Positions 1-12,189 of a stretch of DNA of 64,000 nucleotides are shown here, piece after piece. The stretch comes from Nilaparvata lugens (Eukaryota > Arthropoda > Insecta > Hemiptera > Delphacidae): contig NC_052511.1 of assembly GCF_014356525.2 (NCBI RefSeq), forward strand, positions 51,582,068 to 51,646,067. Direction: 5' to 3'. Within the stretch, counting starts at the first letter, position 1. The number at the start of each line of letters is the position of its first letter. The notes under the pieces are model-generated. The model did not search any database and had not been told where the DNA came from. It saw only the letters and a program-made list of their open reading frames with translations. Made by a program: the position numbers and the translations under genes.

Positions 1-858
1 CACCACCCACAATTCCTTTCTTTCCTGCTCTTCTTTCTAACTGTCTCCTTCCCACACCGTTTATCGTCTCTTCTTTCTCTTCTCCTCTTGACACATCCGC
101 TTCCTCTTTAGTTCGCCTCTCACGTAGTTCTAAATTGATTTATTAGGAGACAATTAGGTAGGCCTACGTTGTCAGTCACTCTGCTATAAGGCTAACACAC
201 ACTGCATGCATAAGAGTGAGGATACGAGAAAGGTTGTACGATGTAGGTAGGCCTTAAAAAGATAGGTCGCTCGATTGATGCTGTACGATCTAATGAGTAA
301 GTCTTGAAATATAATAGTCAAATACTGCTCCTGATGTTCTCCAAAACCAGCAATAATTCATATTGATCCACAATTAATAACCTATTTTTGGACAATTTTT
401 AACCAAATTTGTGAAAGGAACAGTTGTGGGCTTTGAGCATGTGGTTCCTTTTCCAATCATTCATGGTTGATAATTATTATTGTAACTATCAATAAATTAA
501 TGAATAAATGAATGATATTTTAAGACAGTATTCTAGTGTTTTATTATGGTGAATTAAAAGATTGCTTTTTGTTAGTAAGTAAGCTTCATCCTTCCATTTA
601 ACAATGACTTGTATGCACAAGTTGCGCAAAAAGCTGATAAAAATACTATAGATGTCCAAGTCCATCCCCCGGCATGGTTTTTTTTGTTTACACTACTTTG
701 TAATTATTGATTATTGCGTCAGCGACTATTGATTATTGCTTCGTTTTGCTTCATATTTCGTCAGTTTCTTTACATTTATTTGTTGTTGTCAAACATATTT
801 ATGTAAGTGTTTTCCTGTAAGTATTGGAAATAAGATTCAATTTGATTCGAATTTGAAG
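1..858. other. unassigned AT-rich DNA
   Basis: No gene is visible. The first 120 bases are pyrimidine-rich on the plus strand. Around 490-520 is an A/T-rich run of AATGAATAAATGAATG type, which resembles the 3' tail of a degraded LINE, but nothing coding adjoins it. Confidence 0.4.
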
Positions 859-1212
859 TTATAATAACAGTGGAGAAGGATAAGAAAGCAACGTTGTCGA
901 TTCTCTGCCCTGCCACTACCTTCTTTAGAGAATAGCTGATACCCGGTCACTATCTGATGTGATATATAAACTGTTCATTCTTGTTTGAAATTATAGCAAA
1001 TTCGTTTAGAAGATATATTTTCCAACGATTAGAATATGAATTTTCATAATTGAGATTATATATTTTTTGTTAATTGATTATAATTCTACATTGTTAAAAA
1101 ACTTTGCGAAGCTGGAAAAGGATAGCGCTATCTGCTTTGACGAATGATTGACAAGGATAGCAACACCAGAGTTAATAGGATACTGCGATTATAACGTGAA
1201 CCTCAATATACA
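859..1212. mobile_element. degraded TA-MITE (family of the 4.6 kb element), unexpanded
   Basis: This 354 bp segment aligns end to end with the two halves of the element at 4624-6956. It starts with a GTTATAATAACAGTGG relative of the terminal repeat and shares the internal block ending in AACTGTTCATTC. It closes with GGATAGCGCTATCTGCTTTG and an eroded inverted copy of the terminus. It carries one copy of the internal block that is tandemly multiplied at 4878-6838, so it shows the ancestral layout. It is too decayed to show target duplications. Confidence 0.65.
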
Positions 1213-1309
1213 TTAGTATTTTTTAAGAAAGAGGTATGGTTTTAAACAATTTATACCGTAAATTCATACTGTACTAGTTCTAAACTTCGTGAAGATATTA
1301 AACTATGTT

Positions 1310-2212
1310 GGAGATCTGTTAAGAAGATGAAACAATAATATGAGATTGATCTAAAAAGGTGGAAGAGTCGAAAAAAGTAACACAAGCGAAAAGAAAGAGA
1401 GAGAGAAACTTGGAACCAATACAGAAAGAAGACAGAGGGGATGAACTGATGAAACGGAGATGTGACCACACACAAAACCTCCTGTCTGCTACTAAAAAAT
1501 AAACTGATAGCAATTCAACTTTCGATGGGAAGCCGAGCCAGCTCTGATAGGCCAGTCTGAGAATAAACATTCAGATCGGAAAAAGAAAGTGAATTAGAAG
1601 AAGGATTAGAATGAGTAGGAAAAAGGAAGAAGAATAAGATTGGGTAAAGAAGAGGGAGAATGAAAAAGAAAAGAAGGTTAAAGTAGAGTAGAAGCAGATA
1701 AGAAGAGGAGGAGAAGGATAAGACTGAGAAGTAGAAGGGGAGAAGAAGAAGGAGAAGGAAAAGAAGGAGAAGAAGAAAAAGAAGAAGGAGAAGAACAATA
1801 AGGAAAAGAAGTACAATAAGAAGAAGAACAGTTGGAAAGAGAAGGAGAAGGAGAAGAACAACAATAATAGGAAGAGGAGAAGGAGTGGGAGAAGAGCCAG
1901 GAGGAGAAGAAGGAGAAGAAGAAGGAGAAGAAGAAGGAGAAGAAGAAGAAGAAGAAGAAGAAGAGCAAGGAGAAGAAGGTGTAGATGATAGAGAGGGTTG
2001 GGAAGGATACGAGGGGGAAGAAGAGGGTGGAGAAGAAGAAGTGGAGGAGGTGGGTCGAAAAGAAGAACAAGAAGAAGAGGAAGGACACGAACATCTATAA
2101 GAAGACGAAGGAGGAGATAAGTTGAAATTATGAGTAAAATGAGAAGAAGAAGAGGGAGGTCGAAAAAATATTGAAGAAGATAAAAATAGTAGAAGAGAAA
2201 GGAGGAGATGAC

Positions 2213-2257
<45 letters not shown>

Positions 2258-3070
2258 AAAGATAGAGAAGAAAAACAATAAAAAGAAGTATATGGTGAAA
2301 AAGTCAGGAGAAGAAGGGGAAGAAGAAGAAGAGTGTGGAGATAATGTGATGGTGAAGAAGATGGTGGAAAAGAAGAAATAGAGAGAGTTGAAGGACTAGA
2401 GGAAGAAGAAGAAGAAGAAGAAGAAGAAGAAGAAGAAGAAGAAGAAGAAGAAAAATAAGAAGAAGAAAGAGAAGAAGAGGAAGGAAAGTTAAGAATAAGT
2501 TCAACTATAAAACAAGAAACCAACATTTCTTTTGTACTGTATAGTGCAGCAGTACAGTGCTGAATGGGTTTCATTGCTACATTTGTATTAAATGGTCCAT
2601 TCACTTTTCTCTTCTTTAAATCCATTCCTTTATATTTATTGTGCCGTTTCATTCTTTAGTGTGCGCTCTATTCATGTGCACTATCTCTTGTTTAATTGAT
2701 CTCGGCCCGTTTGCTATGAAATTGGACTGGCTTGTAGATTTTGTTTCAAGATCCGGCTAGAACTGTTGCTAATTTCGCTTACAAAGAAAGAAAAGAAGAA
2801 GAAGAAGGAGGAGGAGGAGGAGGAGGAGGAGGAGAAGGATGATGAGGAGGAGGAGGAGGAGGAGGAGGAGAAGAATGGAGAAGAAGAAAAGTGGAAAGAA
2901 AGGGTGAAGGAGAAGAATGTAGAAGAAGAAATGTGGAAAGGATGGAGGAGGAGAAGAATGTGGAAGGAGAAAAGTGGAGAAAAAGGAGAAGACTATGAAG
3001 AAGGTTAGCAAGAGAAAGGAGAAGAAGAACGGAGGAGTTGAAAAGAAAGAGATGAAGTGGAAAAGTAAAC
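1310..3070. repeat. polypurine tract with GAA, GGA and GAT microsatellites
   Basis: The plus strand is almost pure purine for long stretches (1571-2210, 2290-2510, 2780-3065). Embedded pure microsatellites are (GAT)n at about 2213-2256, (GAA)n at about 2398-2455 and (GGA)n at about 2801-2872. A short mixed-sequence island lies at 2515-2770. Apparent reading frames here are poly-Glu/Lys on one strand and poly-Leu/Phe/Ser on the other, as expected from composition alone. Long homopurine runs can form triplex (H-DNA); that is general knowledge and not shown here. Confidence 0.85.
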
Positions 3071-3079
3071 AACGAAAGG

Positions 3080-3955
3080 AGTTATTTGAATCGCTCAACT
3101 TATTCTCAATTGACTACAGAAGACTGATTATTGCTGTCCAATCAGTATGAAACCACCAATAGAGACTAATTGTGATTTAATTAGATTTACGAGTTGATTA
3201 CTAGTTCTCAGAATTATACTTACCCACGCACAAGCCTAGAGCTCATGTGGGCATCACCACCGTCAGCGTACTTCTGTTTATTTAGACGAATGTTCTCCAG
3301 AGAAGTTTCATAAACGGGTCCATATTATTTTTATATTCTGAAAAAGGACGAAGGAGTGAGTCAACACAATCCAACGATCTTGACCTGTAAAAAGGTTTGA
3401 AGAATACGTGTTCAAAATTTGAAGCTGATCGATCAGTTCTTTCTAAAGTTAAATAAACAGACTGAGCGATTGTCAAGAACCACAGATCTTCCTAAAGTGA
3501 TAGTGGAATATATATACAAACAGACGGACAACGACTTTGGTCTTGAGTGAGTCAAAAAAGGGAACTCGCTGAAGCTCGTTCAACTAAGCTCGAATTAGTT
3601 ATTTGTGCAACTAGTGCGCAAAGTGACAGTTTGCTGCACCGAAAGAAACGTTTACACACGAGCCGTAGGCGAGTGCGGAATGATGGTTTCTTGAGTGCAG
3701 CAGAGGAACTTTGCGCACGTATTTCATATTAAATTTTTCCTACAGTTACCATTGAATATGAAAAGTGGGTAATTATGGGTAAAATTCCCTGAAATCCATC
3801 AAATGTTTTTCTGTGTAATTTTATTATTAATAAAAACATTAATTCATTTAAAATTGAATAATAATAATTGAATTATAATGATTAGTAATTCAATTGGAAA
3901 TTTATCTGACTGCTTGAAGGGAGGGTTATGTTATGTAAGCATTGAAATGACTATA
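3080..3955. other. unassigned DNA
   Basis: Mixed-composition sequence without a recognisable gene or repeat end. A GTGCGCAAAGTGA-type motif near 3612 is loosely echoed in inverted orientation near 4118-4140, so part of it may belong to a decayed foldback element. Confidence 0.3.
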
Positions 3956-3959
3956 ATGA

Positions 3960-4016
3960 AGGCACATAATGGCAAGGCAACGCTGTTCTCCACTGCCATT
4001 ATAACGAGGGCCTCAC
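3960..4016. mobile_element. TA-MITE end fragment
   Basis: Contains CACTGCCATTATAACGAGG followed by CCTCACTATG. This is the inverted terminus of the TA-MITE family seen complete at 26843-27057 and 47675-47888. Only the end is preserved. Confidence 0.55.
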
Positions 4017-4440
4017 TATGAGTATTACCAACTCAATTTTGATTTTGCTGCACTGGTGCTCCATATAACCTACTTACTATTTTGCGTTGTCATGCTGCAA
4101 ATCTGGAGTACGCAAAGTACTCACTTTGCGCACTAGTGCGGAAAAGTGATTCTTCGCGGCCTGCAATCAGTGCAGAAATGGCCACTTTCCAAGGTATCTG
4201 TAGGAAAAAGTATATTCCGTTTGTAACTATCGATTCAGGCTTATTTAAAAGAACATCGATTAAATTACTTGTCGATAAAATGAATCGATTCAAACTTCTT
4301 GTATAGTTGAGAAGTTGATATTGTGGTAATTATTTAATAAATATAATTCAATAAATATTTAATAAAAAGACAAAGAAATTGTTACTTTTTTCAATAACTT
4401 TCAACTTTCAATCAGAATTGTGGCTTTTGACGATTTCTTA

Positions 4441-4592
4441 GGCCCAGTTGCACAGAAGCCGGTTAAATTTTAACCGTGATTAGTTTCACGAGAACCAATC
4501 AGAGAAGGCTTTTTTGATAAGACGGCTTCTCTGATTGGTTCTGGCGGAATTAACCACTATTGAAATTTAACCGGCTTTTGTGCAACCAACAC
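4441..4592. mobile_element. 152 bp PIF/Harbinger-type MITE
   Basis: A short foldback element. The arms read GTTGCACAGAAGCCGGTTAA at the left and, reverse-complemented, GTTGCACAAAAGCCGGTTAA at the right. Inside is a second inverted pair around an AACCAATCAGAGAAG motif. It is flanked by TTA on both sides (4438-4440 and 4593-4595), the TWA duplication typical of PIF/Harbinger elements. It has no coding capacity. Class assignment rests only on the target site and foldback form. Confidence 0.7.
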
Positions 4593-4623
4593 TTAGTCTT
4601 TTTATCCAAAATCGGTTAAACCA

Positions 4624-6956
4624 TAGTGAGGTCCACGTTATAATGGCAGTGGAAAAAGATAGGGGAAAACGTTGTCGATCCTCTGTCTTGTCAATGCCTT
4701 CTCTAGACGGTATCTGATACAGGTTTACTGATGTAATATTAACTGTTCATTCTCGTTTGAAATAATCAATTTTATTCTATTAAGCAAGAAATCATATTTC
4801 TCAATAATTTCATAATGAATTTTCATAATTAAGATGAAATATCTTGTTAATTAATTATTTATTGAACATTATTAAAAGACGATCTGGCAACAGAACAAAG
4901 CGAGAAAGAGAATAGTCAATGCAATGGCAATAGAAAGTCAATGCCTTCTACAGACGGTAGCTAATACAGGTTTATTAATGTAATATTAACTGTCCATTCT
5001 CGTTTAAAATGAAAAATTTTATTTTATTAAGCAAGAAATCATATTTCTCAATAATTTCATAATGAATTTTCATGATTAAGATTGATTTTTTTAAAATTAA
5101 TTAATCATTCTACATTTTTAAAAGACGATCTGGCAACAGAACAAAGCGAGAAAGAGAATAGTCAATGCAATGGCAATAGAAAGTCAATGCCTTCTACAGA
5201 CGGTAGCTAATACAGGTTTATTAATGTAATATTAACTGTCCATTCTCGTTTAAAATGAAAAATTTTATTTTATTAAGCAAGAAATCATATTTCTCAATAA
5301 TTTCATAATGAATTTTCATGATTAAGATTGATTTTTTTAAAATTAATTATCATTCTACATTTTTAAAAGACGATCTGGCAACAGAACAAAGCGAGAAAGA
5401 GAATAGTCAATGCAATGGCAATAGAAAGTCAATGCCTTCTACAGACGGTAGCTAATACAGGTTTATTAATGTATATTAACTGTCCATTCTCGTTTAAAAT
5501 GAAAAATTTTATTTTATTAAGCAAGAAATCATATTTCTCAATAATTTCATAATGAATTTTCATGATTAAGATTGATTTTTTTAAAATTAATTAATCATTC
5601 TACATTTTTAAAAGACGATCTGGCAACAGAACAAGCGAGAAAGAGAATAGTCAATGCAATGGCAATAGAAAGTCAATGCCTTCTACAGACGGTAGCTAAT
5701 ACAGGTTTATTAATGTAATATTAACTGTCCATTCTCGTTTAAAATGAAAAATTTTATTTTATTAAGCAAGAAATCATATTTCTCAATATTTCATAATGAA
5801 TTTTCATGATTAAGATTGATTTTTTTAAAATTAATTATCATTCTACATTTTTAAAAGACGATCTGGCAACAGAACAAAGCGAGAAAGAGAATAGTCAATG
5901 CAATGGCAATAGAAAGTCAATGCCTTCTACAGACGGTAGCTAATACAGGTTTATTAATGTAATATTAACTGTCCTTCTCGTTTAAAATGAAAAATTTTAT
6001 TTTATTAAGCAAGAATCATATTTCTCAATAATTTCATAATGAATTTTCATGATTAAGATTGATTTTTTTAAAATTAATTAATCATTCTACATTTTTAAAA
6101 GACGATCTGGCAACAGAACAAAGCGAGAAAGAGAATAGTCAATGCATGGCAATAGAAAGTCAATGCCTTCTACAGACGGTAGCTAATACAGGTTTATTAA
6201 TGTAATATTAACTGTCCATTCTCGTTTAAAATGAAAAATTTTATTTTATTAAGCAAGAATCATATTTCTCAATAATTTCATAATGAATTTTCATGATTAA
6301 GATTGATTTTTTTAAAATTAATTAATCATTCTACATTTTTAAAAGACGATCTGGCAACAGAACAAAGCGAGAAAGAGAATAGTCAATGCAATGGCAATAG
6401 AAAGTCAATGCCTTCTACAGACGGTAGCTAATACAGGTTTATTAATGTAATATTAACTGTCCATTCTCGTTTAAAATGAAAAATTTTATTTTATTAAGCA
6501 AGAAATCATATTTCTCAATAATTTCATAATGAATTTTCATGATTAAGATTGATTTTTTTAAAATTAATTAATCATTCTACATTTTTAAAAGACGATCTGG
6601 CAACAGAACAAAGCGAGAAAGAGAATAGTCAATGCAATGGCAATAGAAAGTCAATGCCTTCTACAGACGGTAGCTAATACAGGTTTATTAATGTAATATT
6701 AACTGTCCATTCTCGTTTAAAATGAACACTTTTATTTTATGAAGCAAGAAACCATATTTTTCAATAATTTCATAATGAATTTTCATGATTAAGATTAAAT
6801 ATTTTGTTAGTTAATTATTCATTGTACATTGTTAAAAGACGATTTGACAACAGAGCAAAGCGAGAAAGAGATAGCGCTATCCGCTTTGTTGAATGATAGA
6901 CAAGGATAGCAATACATTGCTAATCAAACACTGCCATTATAACGTGGACCTCACTA
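4624..6956. mobile_element. TA-MITE expanded to 2.3 kb by an internal satellite
   Basis: The ends are inverted copies of TAGTGAGGTCCACGTTATAA, as in the 214-215 bp relatives at 26843-27057 and 47675-47888. A TA flank is present on the right (6957-6958) and CA on the left, a mutated TA. Between the ends lie eight tandem units of about 245 bp. The outermost, more diverged copies of the internal sequence (4680-4877 and 6725-6838) belong to the original element. No transposase is encoded. A Tc1/mariner-like origin is inferred from the TA target. Confidence 0.8.
4878..6838 (+). repeat. eight tandem units of about 245 bp
   Basis: The landmark GACGATCTGGCAACAGAACA (with small variants) begins at 4878, 5124, 5369, 5614, 5857, 6101, 6345 and 6591. 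A diverged copy at 6838 closes the array. Spacings are 243-247 bp. Internal units differ mainly by single-base indels, which implies recent amplification or homogenisation. The array is wholly inside the TA-MITE at 4624-6956. Confidence 0.93.
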
Positions 6957-7164
6957 TAGTTTCATAATGAAGCTAGGTGGAACGTGTGGCACCAATCAAG
7001 GTAATAAATCCTGCAAAGTACAGAATAATTTTGAAGAAATCTCAACTCTATTACTGCGTGCACACGAAAATTGCAACTTATTCAAATTCCATCAAGTCGC
7101 TGGATTACTTCAGCTTTCCACGAATAAAATCACAAAAGAGCTGACAAACATTTCAGGGTGACAG

Positions 7165-7930
7165 GCTGCATGTGATGTTCACTTTCAACTGTCAGTATTC
7201 TTCATAAATAGCATCAATGCTTCTTCACTCTTGCAATGCTGACAGACGCTGTTGTATGGTACTGTAGTAGAATTCACTTGGAAATGTCAGAATTTGTGAT
7301 GGAAAGATTCGATGCGTTCCCATTGCAATAATTCTGACAGAGCCTGCTACAAGCTTCTATAGATGAATTCATCTCAATATGTCAGTATTTGTTATGAAAA
7401 ACATCAATGCGTTCCCATTCCAATAATACTGAGATACGTTGCTGCAAGCTTCTATAGTGAAATTCATCACATAATGACAGTAATTCTTATGGCAAACATC
7501 AAATGGTTTTTCATTCTATCAATGCTGACAGAACCTTCTAGAAGCTGCTATAGTGAAATTCATCTAAAAATGTCAGTAATTCTTATGTAAAACATCAATG
7601 CTTCCCCATTCTACCATTGCTGACATTGGTAAGAGAGTAGCAGCTGCATGCCACTATAGTGTAATTCATTTCCTAATGTCAGAATTTTTTATTGAAAGCA
7701 TCAATCCTTTCCTATTCTATCTTTGCTGCCAGTAGCTGCTGCATGTCACTATAGTAGAATCCACTTAAAAATGTCAGAATTTCTTATTGAAAACATCAAT
7801 ATTTTCCTATTCTACAAATGCTGCCAGTAGCTGCTGCATGCTACTATATAGCAGGATTCATTTAATAATGTCAGTATTTGTTATGGAAAGCATGGATGCT
7901 TTATCATTCAAATGATGCTGACAGTTTGTG
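7165..7930 (+). repeat. degenerate ~97 bp tandem array (about eight units)
   Basis: A unit containing TGTCAG, then AACATCAATGC, then TTCCCATTCTA, then GCTGACAG, then GCTGCATGC and CTATAGTGAATTCAT recurs with TGTCAG landmarks near 7190, 7286, 7380, 7475, 7570, 7677, 7770 and 7868. Units are clearly older and more diverged than the 245 bp array that ends 330 bp to the left. No gene overlaps it. Confidence 0.85.
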
Positions 7931-8039
7931 AGTGAATGTCACTTGAGCAATATTCATACTCTGGCGAAAACGCGTCAAGTTATTTACTTTTCGCTTAAAA
8001 ATAAGCCAATATTATTGCAGTGCCAACGTGACAGCACTC

Positions 8040-9180
8040 TACTTTCAACACCTTACCTCTTTATTCTTCTTCATCTTTTTTTCGTCTTCTCCAACCTAGC
8101 TCATTCTTCGTCTTTTTTCTCTTCCTCCACTCTCTTCTTCTATTAATCCACTCTTCTTCTTCCTCCTTGTCTTATTTTTCACCTTTTTCTCAGTATATTC
8201 CTTGTTATTTCCTTCGCTCATTTTTTCTAATTAATTTACTTATTCTCTGTTACATTCCTCTTATCATCCTGCTTTTCTTCACTCTTTTCTCCTTCCCCTT
8301 TCCCTTCTCCTCCTCCTCCTCATCCTCTTCCTCTTCTTTCTCTTTCTCCTACAGCTTTATTTTTCGCAATTTCCTATGCTTTGAACCTTCTATTTTTCAC
8401 ACCCATCTTCAGTTTTTCTCATACTCTGTTTTTTATCACACTTTTTTCGACTCTCGCAATCCTGTCTGAACCCAAGTTTTTCACCTTCTACCTCTTCTGT
8501 TAATATTTATTTTCTATCTTTCTACATTCTTCATTATTTTGTCTTCTTCATTTTCAATCTCAATTTTTTTATTCCCTTGTTTTCTTCCAATATCCTTTTC
8601 CTCCTACTCTTTCTCTCCTTTTTTGAATTAATTTTCCTTCCTCATAAAATATCCCTCGTATATTAATTCCTCAACTTCATTTCTGTCTCTTTCTTCTCTA
8701 ATTGTCATCCTCCACTTTATTCTCTATTCTCTCTATTCTTCCTTAATCATCTTGTATTGATCTATTCAATCATATCCTTTCACTTCTTACCGTTTGCTTC
8801 CACTTCTCTCCATCTGAGTGAAACATCAGTTCTCCTCCACCACTCCTTTCTCACTCGAAACTTTTTCAGCTTTCCATCTTCTGCTCCTCTTCTTCAACCT
8901 CAGTTTCTCTCTTTTTCCTTTCTTCTTCATCCTATCACTCCTCACTCCTCTCATCTTCTGCTTCTCTTACTCAACTCCAGTTTCTCTCTTTTTCCTCTCT
9001 CCTTCGTCCTCTCACTCCTCACTCCTCACATCTTCTGCTCCTCTCCTTCAACCTCAGTTTCTCTCTTTCTCCTCTCTTCTCCGTCCTCTCACTCCTCACA
9101 TCTTCTGCTTCTCCCACTCAACTCCAGTTTCTCTCTTTTCCCTCATTCTTCTTCTTCCCCTCACCTCAACGTACAGCAGT
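8040..9180. repeat. polypyrimidine tract, partly a ~77 bp tandem array
   Basis: The plus strand is dominated by C and T. At 8875-9130 the phrase CATCTTCTGCTCCTCT recurs at about 8875, 8952, 9029 and 9099, each followed by CTCAGTTTCTCTC or a close relative. This is a tandem array of about 77 bp units. The Ser/Leu/Phe-rich reading frames across it are compositional artefacts. Confidence 0.8.
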
Positions 9181-9184
9181 AAAA

Positions 9185-10080
9185 TTCTGTCAAATATTTG
9201 TGATGCTTCCAAGTGACGGTGGAAGCTGTCAAAATCCATCTTTCGACTTGAGTAAAGAAAGCAGACTTGAAGGTTTGTGAGAATCTGAAGGTGTGCTTGA
9301 GCGAGAGAGTGAGATTTGAAAGAAATAGTGTGGGAGATAAAGAGAGAATGGAAGCAGAGAAATAGAGGTCTCACTCTGAAAGAGAAGGTAATGTGTAATC
9401 TCATCTTAAAATTTGAGAAAGGAAATAGCACAAGGATATTTTATTTCTCCTCTCCCTATCATTTCGATAATGTACTTATTGTATAAATGGATAAAGAATG
9501 AATGAATAAATAGAATGATTCCATATAGAATAAAGGTAAATCAATAAAGAATAAATAATAAGGTATTATAGTAGAGGAGTTGAGTAATAGAGTGAAAATT
9601 GGTAGTTAGGATGAAGTGACACATTATGTGATGCTAATTATCTCAATTGGGCACTAAATTTTTTCAGTTGAAGGGATTTTTAACTTAACTACTGTATGAC
9701 ATTTTCTATTGCATGATATACAAAAGCAAATATGAATTTGGATTCTTATCCTCTTTGGTATATCATGATATTGCAGGATATAATTAAGTTACAAAATGAT
9801 TGAGAAATCACAATAATATAATCATTCACTCTTATCCGAAATTGGTCCTCAAAAGCAACCAAATGAATATTAGTCTCTCGAAAACCTCGTACACAAAAAA
9901 CTTTAAAATTTGCCATAGCTCTATCAGTATTCATCTATTAATTCATTTATTCCTACGCAAATACAATGCGGGTAAAAACAACAGGCATTTGCCAAAACTG
10001 CTTCCACCTTGATTTGGAATACACAGTCTAGAGGTTATGTTACTTAGGCCTACGGAACTTGAATTATAACTATAATGAAG
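9185..10080. other. unassigned AT-rich DNA
   Basis: No gene or clear repeat end. A stretch of ATGAATGAATAAATAGAATG type around 9498-9520 may be an old LINE tail. Confidence 0.3.
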
Positions 10081-10084
10081 GAAA

Positions 10085-10290
10085 GAACTGGCTTTTATAC
10101 GTACGGGATAGAAAATTCACGAATGACGCATCATCACGTCTGAAATAATGGACTGAACTTGAAATTCTGCATATAGATTCTAAATTCACCGAGGATGGTT
10201 ATATATGCCTATTTTCAGTTCTTCAAGATTTCATCACGTCAAGTTTTAAGTTTTAAAATAAACCCTTGAGAAGCACGGGTTTGCTGCTAG
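10085..10290 (+). mobile_element. Helitron-type 3' terminus
   Basis: The segment ends with a hairpin, AAACCC paired to GGGTTT around TTGAGAAGCAC, followed by GCTGCTAG and then T. A short stem a few bases before CTAG with a following T is the usual Helitron 3' end. The 5' boundary is not visible, so 10085 is a guess, and no helicase is encoded. It would be a non-autonomous or truncated copy. Confidence 0.5.
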
Positions 10291-10347
10291 TTCTCAATAA
10301 TGACTTCAATGAAGATGCGATTTTCTATCTTATTTCATGACATCCAA

Positions 10348-10573
10348 AGCTGCGTACACATATACGCGCTTCCAACCCGCACTGAGCACGCTCCGCCCTC
10401 GTACCGCCCTCGTTCCTCCATAGAACCACAGTCGCTCCGCCCACGCACCCATCATGAACGTTACGGAAGATGTTAGCTCTTCTCGCGTTCCACTCTTGCT
10501 CCCCGGTCGATCATCAATCGCTCTGCTGGAGTGACGTTCGGTTGCGGAGCAGAGCGAAAGTCTGTACGCACCT
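10348..10573. mobile_element. 226 bp PIF/Harbinger-type MITE, older copy
   Basis: It begins AGCTGCGTACACATATACGC and ends with the inverted CTGTACGCACCT. The whole body aligns with the well-defined element at 47071-47296, including the shared core GAACGTTACGG and GGTCGATCATCAATCGCTCT. It is GC-rich against AT-rich surroundings. The flanking triplets (CAA and TTA) do not match, so its own target duplication has been lost or the ends have changed. Confidence 0.75.
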
Positions 10574-10589
10574 TTACATTATGTGATAT

Positions 10590-10965
10590 CATTTCATGAT
10601 ATATAAATATTGTGATATAATCCTATCATATTTTGCGAACAATTTCTGTATTTTATATATCTGGTTATTTTATATCTGGTTATTTATGTTTAACGGACTC
10701 GAAAAACGGCTCTAACGATTTTCACGAAATTTGGAACATAGTAGGTTCATGATATAAAGATTCGATTGCACTAGGTCTCATCCTTGTGAAAACTCGCTGA
10801 ACAACATTGGAAGGATAATTCATGGCTGAAACAGCTGTGGATAGTGAAAACGTGAGTGAGCGAGTGAGTATGTGAAAAATAAAAATATGACATCCCTGAA
10901 ATTCATAAGATGACGTATAGCCAGCTGTGAAATATAAACAGGATCATTTTAGAGAATTGTGTTCT
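10590..10965. repeat. fragment of an interspersed repeat
   Basis: The phrase CGGCTCTAACGATTTTCAC and its surroundings (near 10711) resemble CTAACGATTTTCTTCAAATT at 22847 and CCAACGATTTTGATCAAATT at 45595, both inside family P. This is probably a diverged relative or an older partial copy. Boundaries are uncertain. Confidence 0.4.
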
Positions 10966-10969
10966 GTTC

Positions 10970-11885
<916 letters not shown>

Positions 11886-12189
11886 TCGGTGCCCCGATAT
11901 TTATTATCTTATTTCAAGACATCTTATCTTATATGGCTATGTGATCCAATGGAAGCAAAAATTAAAGCACACATGATAACATGTATGGACCAATCAGGAC
12001 AATGAAAATAGGCTATTGAATATACAATACAGGTGAAGACAGAGGGAATACAAAAAGTGGGAAGAGTCTACAAAGGCCGATAGAACATTCTAGAAGTGCA
12101 AAACCGAGGCATGGATACATCCAAGTCGTTAAAAAGAAACTTCTACTTGCTCTACGATTTGGAAGTGGGAGCAAAAATAATAAGAGGAC

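Noticed and set aside
1571..2278. 235-residue Leu/Ile/Phe frame on the minus strand
   Set aside because: It is the complement of a polypurine tract with trinucleotide runs; composition explains it and other phases are also open.
4878..6838. Regular spaced repeats as a CRISPR array
   Set aside because: Units are 245 bp head-to-tail without unique spacers and sit inside a eukaryotic transposon.
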